The notes beneath the pieces were generated by a model, which had not been told where the DNA came from, did not search any database, and was given only the letters and a program-made list of their open reading frames with translations. From an uncultured Oscillospiraceae bacterium (GTDB lineage Bacteria > Bacillota > Clostridia > Oscillospirales > Oscillospiraceae): a DNA stretch of 8,320 nucleotides. The translations under genes were made by a program, and so were the position numbers. The stretch spans positions 1 to 8,320 of the forward strand of contig CAJOFI010000067.1 of the NCBI GenBank assembly GCA_905233595.1, given 5' to 3'. Shown piece after piece: positions 1 to 4,966 of the stretch; positions within the stretch are counted from its first letter, which is position 1; the number at the start of each line of letters is the position of its first letter.

Positions 1-2118
1 GCCCCGGCGATGGTCAACTACGGCGTGTATCTCTACACCAACAACTCCAAGAACGGCACCGGCGACGTGCTTGACGCCTCCTATAAGGGCGACTGGTACC
101 TCGTCGAGTCCGAGAGCATCTACAACGGCTACAAATACTATGAGACCCGCTATGAGGACTCCGTGCTCGGCCGCGCCAACGCCGACGCCGCCGCAGGCGC
201 CATCGGCTCCGCCTGGAGCTATGGCGACGAGGTCTCCTATCCCTTCGGCTACGGCCTGAGCTATACCAGCTTTGAGCAGAAGCTCGACGCGGTCGATATG
301 AACGTCGGCGGCGCGTGCAAGGCCACGGTCACCGTCACCAACACCGGCGACGCGGCCGGCAAGAGCACGGTGCAGCTCTACGTCCAGTCCCCCTACAAGG
401 AGGGCGGTCTGGAGAAGGCCGCGGTGCAGCTCGTCGCCTTTGAGAAGACCGGCCTGCTGCAGCCCGGCGCGAGCGAGGAGCTGACGATCGACTTCGATCC
501 GGCCTACTTCGCCAGCTACGACGAGAACGCCGTCAAGGCCAACGGCACGCAGGGCGCCTGGGTGCTTGAGGACGGCGACTACTACTTCGCCATCGGCAAC
601 GGCGCGCACGAGGCGCTCAACAACATTCTCGCCGCCAAGACCGGCAGCGAGGACAATCTCGTGAAGACCGCCGAGGGCGAGCTTATCAACGCCGAGAATG
701 CCATCGTCTGGAACCTCGCCGAGACGGATATGGAGACCTACTCCGTGAACGTCGAGAACCAGCTCCAGGACATGGACATCAACAAGCTCATCGAGGGCGC
801 CGTGGAGTACACCACCCGCTCCGACTGGACGAAGGGCTGGACCCCCGTTGCGAGCCTGACGCCCACCGAGGCCATGATGGTCGGTCTGCGCGATCAGCTC
901 TACACCCTCAACGCCAACGACAACGACGGCAACAGCGTCGTCTGGGGCGAAGCCGGTCCCTACAAGCTGGTGGACGCGCTGGTCTTCGACGAGAACGACC
1001 AGTGCATCGGGGTGCTGGGGCTTGACGATCCCTTCTGGGACGAGCTGCTCAACCAGATCACGCTCGACGAGGCGATCCAGTTCGTCTCCAAGGCCGGTGA
1101 CGACCTGGAGAACATCGACTCTGTGCAGCTCGCGCGCGTCTTCTGCAACGACGGGCCTCTCGGCTACACCGGCGACCAGGTCGGCGGCTACTTCGTCCGC
1201 TGGTCCGTCAACGATACCGCGAACCCCTATTACACCGCCGAAACCGATCCCATGGCCTCCTACCGCATGGCTGTCATGCCCACCGAGCCGATGGTCGCCG
1301 CGACCTTCAACAAGGAGCTCATCGTCCGCGAGGGCGAGCTGCTGGGCGAGGACGGTCTCTACGCCAAGGAGAGCAGCATCTACGCGCCCGGTCTGAACCT
1401 GCACCGCACGGTCTACTGCGCGCGCAACCACGAATACTATTCCGAGGACGCCGTCCTCTCCGCCTACATGGGCAACGCCCTCTGCACCGGCCTTCGCAGC
1501 AAGGGCACCATGGCCGAGCCGAAGCACTTCGCCTTCAACCATCAGGAATCCAACCGCTCGGGTCTGAGCACCTTCATGACCGAGCAGGCCGCCCGTGAAA
1601 ACGAGCTGCGCAGCTTCCAGATGAGCATGAGCAACAATACCGCCCAGGGCATCATGACCGCCTTCAACCGTGCCGGCGTCAGCTACTCCGGCGCGTACCG
1701 CCCGACGCTCGTGAACGTCGCGCGCAACGAGTGGGGCTACACCGGCTGGTTCGTCACCGATATGATCAACGGCGCGGACTACATGAACTGGCGTGACATC
1801 GTCGCCGGCGGCGGCGGCGCGGCGCTGACCTCCTCCGCGTACGATACCTCCAACATCGGCGCCATGGAGAACTACAAGGCTGAGATCGAGAAGGATCTGT
1901 ACTTCCAGCAGGAGATGCGCAACAGCCTCAAGTACTACCTGTACAACATCGCCCAGTCCAACGCCATGAACGGCATCAGCTCTACCACCGAGATCGTTTA
2001 CATCACCACCTGGTACGAGCAGGCGCTGCAGATCGCCACCTGGTCTCTCGCGGCGCTGACCGCCCTCTGCTTCATAGCGGCGGTCGTGAAGGACCTCAAG
2101 TCCCGCAAGGAATCCTGA
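1..2118 (+). CDS. Domain-swapped GH3 glycosidase, membrane-anchored (3' part; start lies before the window)
   Basis: This is a family 3 glycoside hydrolase, probably a beta-glucosidase-type exo-enzyme; the substrate cannot be read. The frame is open from base 1 (residue 1 here). The first 80 or so residues are the end of the GH3 C-domain. FGYGLSYTSFE (from residue 82) opens the fibronectin III-like domain. The TIM barrel comes last, from about residue 353 (ITLDEA) to about 650, so the usual N- and C-domains are swapped, as known in some clostridial GH3 enzymes. Visible barrel residues are D384 in NDGPLG, R475 in ARNHEYYSED, K508-H509 in KHFAFNHQESNR, and the probable nucleophile D587 in GWFVTDM (usually SDW). 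Residues about 676-696 form a transmembrane helix followed by KDLKSRK, so the catalytic part should lie outside the cell. The acid/base glutamate would be upstream of the window. A small membrane gene follows 15 bases later, probably in the same operon. The family call is secure; the substrate is unknown. Confidence 0.93.
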   Translation, partial: APAMVNYGVYLYTNNSKNGTGDVLDASYKGDWYLVESESIYNGYKYYETRYEDSVLGRANADAAAGAIGSAWSYGDEVSYPFGYGLSYTSFEQKLDAVDMNVGGACKATVTVTNTGDAAGKSTVQLYVQSPYKEGGLEKAAVQLVAFEKTGLLQPGASEELTIDFDPAYFASYDENAVKANGTQGAWVLEDGDYYFAIGNGAHEALNNILAAKTGSEDNLVKTAEGELINAENAIVWNLAETDMETYSVNVENQLQDMDINKLIEGAVEYTTRSDWTKGWTPVASLTPTEAMMVGLRDQLYTLNANDNDGNSVVWGEAGPYKLVDALVFDENDQCIGVLGLDDPFWDELLNQITLDEAIQFVSKAGDDLENIDSVQLARVFCNDGPLGYTGDQVGGYFVRWSVNDTANPYYTAETDPMASYRMAVMPTEPMVAATFNKELIVREGELLGEDGLYAKESSIYAPGLNLHRTVYCARNHEYYSEDAVLSAYMGNALCTGLRSKGTMAEPKHFAFNHQESNRSGLSTFMTEQAARENELRSFQMSMSNNTAQGIMTAFNRAGVSYSGAYRPTLVNVARNEWGYTGWFVTDMINGADYMNWRDIVAGGGGAALTSSAYDTSNIGAMENYKAEIEKDLYFQQEMRNSLKYYLYNIAQSNAMNGISSTTEIVYITTWYEQALQIATWSLAALTALCFIAAVVKDLKSRKES

Positions 2119-2133
2119 GAGGAGGACGGAATC

Positions 2134-2514
2134 ATGGATAAGAAAAACATCTCCGCGCTGCTCAGCGCCGTTGCGGCGGTTCTCGCCGTGGTCGCGGCGA
2201 TCGTCTACCGCAGCGTCCCCTACACCTTTTCCCCGGTCTATATCATGCTGATCGCGGCCGCCGTGCTCGGCTGCCTGCGCTTCGTCCTCGCAAAGAGCCT
2301 GCCCTTTATCTCCGCGTACCTGCCCATCTGCCTGACCGCGCTGCTCGCCTCCGCCGCCGTGTGGGGGACGATGCTCATGGTCAACCAGATCGGCTACGTA
2401 GCGGCCGGCCTTGACCCCATGAGCACGATCATGAGCTGGATCATCTTTGTGGCCATCACGGTCGTCGGCCTGATCCTGAGCCTGGTCGCCTCCTTTGGGC
2501 GCGCCGCCAGGTAA
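2134..2514 (+). CDS. Small four-helix integral membrane protein, function unknown
   Basis: A 126-residue hydrophobic protein that I do not recognise. Four likely transmembrane helices are visible, near residues 6-27, 32-53, 58-82 and 98-122, with short loops and a basic C-terminus (GRAAR). There is no catalytic motif or signal peptide. The ATG at 2134 is preceded by a good ribosome binding site (GAGGAGG, ending about 8 bases before it), and the gap to the GH3 stop codon is only 15 bases, so the two are very probably co-transcribed. The context suggests a membrane partner of the anchored glycosidase, but that is an inference from position alone. Confidence 0.8.
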   Translation: MDKKNISALLSAVAAVLAVVAAIVYRSVPYTFSPVYIMLIAAAVLGCLRFVLAKSLPFISAYLPICLTALLASAAVWGTMLMVNQIGYVAAGLDPMSTIMSWIIFVAITVVGLILSLVASFGRAAR

Positions 2515-2594
2515 AGCCCCCTGCGCATCCCCTCCCGGTACACTGTAGCCAAAAGGCTATGGGAATAAAATATTCTGAAAAGGAGAAAAACACC

Positions 2595-3284
2595 ATGAAG
2601 AAACTGCTTGCCATCCTGCTGACCCTCGCAATGGTCCTGTCTCTGGGCGTCTGCGCCTTCGCCGAAGGCGACGTCGCCGAGAAGAAGGACGAGGAAGAGG
2701 AAGAAGCCGCCGAGCCCGTGTTCGCCGACTTCGCCCCCAACGCCGACTACGACGTCTGGACGCTCGTCGAGTACGAGATCGCCGACATCGGCGCTGAGTT
2801 CGTCTGCACCGTTTCCGCCAACGAAGACCTCACCGAGTTCTATCTCGAGTGCAACTTCTACGGCGACGACCAGATGACCAAGAGCACCTACGACGGTGAG
2901 AACTTCGAGGTCGTCGAGGACCTGACCGGCTTTATGGGCGGCGACACCCCCAACGTGCTCAACATGGCGCTGGAGCAGGACATCTGGCTCCCCATGCCCG
3001 AGTTCGATCCCAACGAGGACTACGGCTACTTCACCACCGTTGATTACGAGATCGAGGACATCGGCGCTGAGTTCGTTTGCACCGTCTCCGCCAACGAGGA
3101 GTTCGAGGAGTTCTATCTCGAGTGCAACTTCTACGGCGACGACCAGATGACCAAGAGCACCTACGACGGCGAGAACTTCGAGGTCGTCGAGGATCTGACC
3201 GGCTTCATGGGCGGCGATACCCCGACCATCCTCGGAAACGCCATCGAGGTCAACTTCTGGGCTCCTGTCGTCCCCGCTGAATAA
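2595..3284 (+). CDS. Secreted acidic protein with two near-identical 91-residue repeats, function unknown
   Basis: A 229-residue protein. I place the start at ATG 2595 rather than the in-frame ATG 2559, because 2595 has AAGGAG 9 bases upstream and begins a classic signal peptide (MKKLLAILLTLAMVLSLG, predicted cleavage after AFA near residue 23). A very acidic linker follows (KKDEEEEEAAEP). The rest is two copies of a repeat with a period of exactly 91 residues (273 bases). Both contain AEFVCTVSANE, then FYLECNFYGDDQMTKSTYDG, then GFMGGDTP, and each ends in an aromatic/proline stretch. Each copy has two cysteines (VCTVS and LECNF), which could pair outside the cell. No known family is recognised; the repeat may be a small beta-rich domain. 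The cysteine at GVCAFA does not make a good lipobox. No terminator was found between 2514 and 2595, so it could be read with the upstream genes. A strong terminator lies at 3417-3448. Confidence 0.82.
   Translation: MKKLLAILLTLAMVLSLGVCAFAEGDVAEKKDEEEEEAAEPVFADFAPNADYDVWTLVEYEIADIGAEFVCTVSANEDLTEFYLECNFYGDDQMTKSTYDGENFEVVEDLTGFMGGDTPNVLNMALEQDIWLPMPEFDPNEDYGYFTTVDYEIEDIGAEFVCTVSANEEFEEFYLECNFYGDDQMTKSTYDGENFEVVEDLTGFMGGDTPTILGNAIEVNFWAPVVPAE
2784..3223 (+). repeat. Internal tandem DNA duplication, period 273 bases
   Basis: Bases 2784-2950 and 3057-3223 are almost the same sequence, offset by exactly 273 bases. From GACATCGGCGCTGAGTTCGT onward the differences are few: mostly third-position changes, plus a cluster of amino-acid changes just after SANE. 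The outer parts of each 91-codon unit have diverged much more. This fits either a recent duplication or continuing gene conversion between the two repeats. Confidence 0.88.
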
Positions 3285-3416
3285 GGAACTATTCCGAAAT
3301 AACTTGTGCAATCTGACTTGCCTTTTTCACCTGTAGCTTCGTTGTCAAATCTTGAAATACACAAAGTATTCCTGCGATTTTCCGCCTCGCCGGTTCCTAA
3401 TCTACGCAAAACGCAT
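3284..3416. other. AT-rich non-coding element, possible dispersed repeat or 3' untranslated structure
   Basis: The stretch after the repeat-protein stop codon is clearly AT-richer than its neighbours and has no convincing gene. AGGAAC at 3284-3289 is mirrored by GTTCCT at 3393-3398. Inside, AAATC (3347-3351) can pair with GATTT (3376-3380), and AATAC (3356-3360) with GTATT (3366-3370), giving a stacked hairpin. The beginning, GGAACTATTCCGAAATAAC, resembles intergenic repeats I recall from gut clostridia, but that is memory and was not checked. It could also be simply the 3' untranslated region of the upstream gene. Confidence 0.35.
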
Positions 3417-3448
3417 AAAAAGGGTGCTCTTTCCGAGCACCCTTTTTT
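3417..3448 (+). terminator. Strong intrinsic terminator after the repeat-protein gene
   Basis: AAAAAGGGTGCTC (3417-3429) pairs perfectly with GAGCACCCTTTTT (from 3435) around a 5-base loop, and the stem runs into six T residues (3443-3448). The A-run on the left means it could also work on the minus strand. It ends only 27 bases before the ATG at 3476. Confidence 0.88.
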
Positions 3449-3475
3449 CAAAACTGTTTACGAGGTGAAATAACG

Positions 3476-3616
3476 ATGAAAAAACTGAGCGCATTGCTGC
3501 TTGCGTTCACGTTTCTTCTCGCCCTGTTCGTCCCTGCCGCGTCGGCGCAGAGCGCGGTCATCGTTGACCTGCGCACGCAGGAGCGCGTCGATCTATATCA
3601 GCGAACAGCGATAATG
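3476..3616 (+). pseudogene. Truncated remnant of a secreted-protein gene (signal peptide only)
   Basis: The ORF starts with a good ribosome binding site (GAGGTGA) and a textbook signal peptide: MKKLSALLLAFTFLLALFVP, cleavage likely after AASA near residue 24. Only about 20 more residues (SAVIVDLRTQERVDLYQR) look protein-like. The frame then runs through a terminator hairpin (3617-3659) and into an inserted element, stopping at 3772, so residues beyond about 47 are unlikely to be real coding sequence. In the +1 frame a double stop (TAATGA, 3612-3617) sits directly before the terminator, which fits a gene whose middle was lost by a deletion that also shifted the frame. It could instead be a very short secreted peptide. 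I see no promoter between the terminator at 3448 and the start. Confidence 0.45.
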
Positions 3617-3659
3617 AAAAAACCGAGGCTTCCTCTGTTCGGGGAAACCTCGGTTTTTT
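3617..3659. terminator. Two-way intrinsic terminator between converging transcripts
   Basis: AAAAAACCGAGG (3617-3628) pairs perfectly over 12 bases with CCTCGGTTTTTT (3648-3659). An inner stem (3630-3635 with 3641-3646) closes the loop to 5 bases. A-runs and T-runs flank the GC core on both sides, so it should stop transcripts from either direction: the short ORF at 3476 on the plus strand and the ABC operon on the minus strand. Confidence 0.87.
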
Positions 3660-3679
3660 GTAACTGTTCAGTCTTCCAC

Positions 3680-3725
3680 GTCATTCCGAGCCAGTGCACA
3701 CACTGGCGTGGGAATCCGTTCTCCC
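3680..3725 (+). repeat. REP-like palindromic unit, copy A
   Basis: The unit begins GTCATTCCGAGCCAGTG and ends GGAATCCGTTCTCCC. It forms an imperfect hairpin (ATTCC...CCAGTG with CACTGG...GGAAT, loop CACA). It matches the reverse complement of 3774-3822 along nearly its whole length, so the two units lie head to head inside the inserted element. Confidence 0.7.
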
Positions 3726-3773
3726 AGCGGTCGGCTTCAAAATTGACTTATTTCAATGCTTTACGGCAGTAAA

Positions 3774-3822
3774 GGGGAAACGGATTGCGAACCAGTGACC
3801 TCGGTCACTGGTTCGCAATGAC
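3774..3822 (-). repeat. REP-like palindromic unit, copy B, with a perfect 17-bp stem
   Basis: ATTGCGAACCAGTGACC (3784-3800) is followed after two bases by its exact reverse complement (3803-3819), making a very stable hairpin. Read on the minus strand, the unit (GTCATTGCGAACCAGTG...ATCCGTTTCCCC) aligns with copy A. Outer arms GCAGTAAA (3766-3773) and TTTACTGC (3836-3843) can extend the folded structure. In the ABC operon transcript this would sit in the 3' untranslated region. Confidence 0.78.
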
Positions 3823-3877
3823 AAAATCCGGACATTTTACTGCATAATAAGCCCTGGACTGAATAGTTACGGTTTTT

Positions 3878-4966
3878 TTATGCTTTGACCGCGAGATGCA
3901 GGCAGTTCGGCAGCTCGCCGCCGTCCTCCCAGGCGTAGTCCACGGAGGCCGTCATGCCCTTGAGAACGGCAAGGGAGAGCGTGTCGCCGTCGGCAGTCAC
4001 GTCCATCCGCCCACCGTTGTAGCGGATCGTCCACTCCGCTTTTTCCGTGGCCTCGGCGTACTCGCAGACCGCCTGGATGCGCGGACTCTCAAGCGCGGGG
4101 ACAAGCAGCTGCATCGTCTCCTCGAAGGCGAGCTGGATGCGGTTGGCGAGCCGCGGCGGGATCTGGTTTTTGCCGCAATAGCTCTCGATCTGAGACGCCA
4201 TGTCCAGAAAGTCGTAGTCGCGGCTTTTAATCGTGAGCTCGAGCACCTTGAGCTTTCGGATAAAGCGCCGTGTATTCTCCCGCCGGGGCTGCTCGAAGAT
4301 CTGCTCCGGCGTCCCGTCCTCATAGATGCCGCCCTCGTCCATAAAGAAGATGCGGTTGGAGATAGCCCGGGCGAAGGCCATCTCGTGCGTTACGATCATC
4401 ATGGTCTTGCCGGTCTTGGCAAGCTCCCGGATGACTGCCTGCACCTCGCCGACCATCGTTGGGTCGAGGGCGCTGGTGGGCTCGTCGAGCAGGATGATGC
4501 CGGGGTCCATGGCCAGCGTGCGGGCGATGGCGATACGCTGCTTCTGCCCGCCGGAGAGCTCGTTCGGATAGCTCAGCGCCTTTTCGGCAAGCCCCACTGT
4601 GCGCAGAAGGCGCATCCCCTCGTCGTAGGCCTCCTGGCGGCTCTTGTGCAGCAGGGTGACGGGGGAGAACATGATGTTCTCGATCACCGTCATGTGCCCG
4701 AAGAGGTTGAAGGACTGGAACACCATGCCCATCTTTTGCCGCACCTTGTTGATATCGCACTTTTTGTCGGTGATCTCCACGCCGTCCACCCAGATTTTCC
4801 CGGCAGTCGGTTCTTCCAGACGGTTGATGCAGCGCAGGAGCGTGCTTTTGCCGGTGCCGGAGGGGCCGATCACGGAGATGACGTCCCCGTCGCGGATCTC
4901 CACGCTCACATCCTTCAGGGGTGTGACGTTGGGGTATTCCTTTCTCAGATGCTCGATCTTAATCAT
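3878..4966 (-). CDS. Polar amino-acid ABC transporter ATPase with an RsbW/GHKL-like C-terminal extension
   Basis: A 362-residue cytoplasmic ATPase of the GlnQ/HisP type that powers the permease encoded just upstream. All ABC motifs are intact: Walker A GPSGTGKST (34-42), Q-loop Q84, signature LSGGQ (137-141), Walker B IILLDEP (157-163), D-loop SALD (165-168) and switch H194. Such ATPases usually end near residue 240; this one continues for about 120 residues. The extension has a helix pattern like anti-sigma/GHKL ATPases (DFLDMASQIESYCGKNQIP, then RIQLAFEETMQLL at 276-288) and ends like them (VDYAWEDGG...NCLHLAVKA). The N-box asparagine expected after the paired glutamates (282-283) is missing, so it probably does not hydrolyse ATP and may bind a partner or sense a state. 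The ATG overlaps the permease stop codon (ATGATTAA, 8 shared bases), with AAGGGGG 9 bases upstream, so translation is coupled. The core call is certain; the extension is a pattern match by eye. Confidence 0.94.
   Translation of the reverse strand: MIKIEHLRKEYPNVTPLKDVSVEIRDGDVISVIGPSGTGKSTLLRCINRLEEPTAGKIWVDGVEITDKKCDINKVRQKMGMVFQSFNLFGHMTVIENIMFSPVTLLHKSRQEAYDEGMRLLRTVGLAEKALSYPNELSGGQKQRIAIARTLAMDPGIILLDEPTSALDPTMVGEVQAVIRELAKTGKTMMIVTHEMAFARAISNRIFFMDEGGIYEDGTPEQIFEQPRRENTRRFIRKLKVLELTIKSRDYDFLDMASQIESYCGKNQIPPRLANRIQLAFEETMQLLVPALESPRIQAVCEYAEATEKAEWTIRYNGGRMDVTADGDTLSLAVLKGMTASVDYAWEDGGELPNCLHLAVKA

Larger units (their letters stand above)
3660..3870. mobile_element. MITE-like non-autonomous element, 211 bp, with terminal inverted repeats
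   Basis: The ends are GTAACTGTTCAGTC (3660-3673) and GACTGAATAGTTAC (3857-3870), an inverted repeat matching at 13 of 14 positions. On both sides the element is flanked in direct orientation by GGTTTTTT (3652-3659 and 3871-3878), which reads as an 8-bp target duplication (9 bp, CGGTTTTTT, if the border is moved by one base). There is no transposase inside, so it would need one supplied in trans. The interior carries two inverted palindromic units (3680-3725 and 3774-3822). Removing the element and one target copy places the terminator at 3617-3659 directly against the ABC operon's stop codon, a normal arrangement. The T-rich target weakens the duplication evidence somewhat. Confidence 0.68.

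Noticed and set aside
2545..2560. Small hairpin TAGCC-AAAA-GGCTA between 2514 and 2595 as a terminator
   Set aside because: The stem is only 5-6 bp and no T-run follows.
2559..2594. Earlier in-frame ATG for the repeat protein
   Set aside because: It has no ribosome binding site, lies inside a small hairpin (TAGCC/GGCTA), and would put a charged stretch ahead of the signal peptide.
2394..3311. Long minus-strand open frame (305 codons) opposite the repeat protein
   Set aside because: It is the antisense of a GC-rich gene, mirrors the 91-residue repeats, and lacks a ribosome binding site. The plus-strand reading has a signal peptide and a proper start.
3161..3451. Minus-strand 96-codon open frame across the AT-rich element
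   Set aside because: Its start lies in the terminator stem region and its end runs antisense into the repeat-protein gene. The region looks structured and non-coding instead.
3617..3772. C-terminal half of the ORF starting at 3476
   Set aside because: It is translated from a terminator hairpin and the left part of the inserted element, so it is unlikely to be a conserved protein segment.
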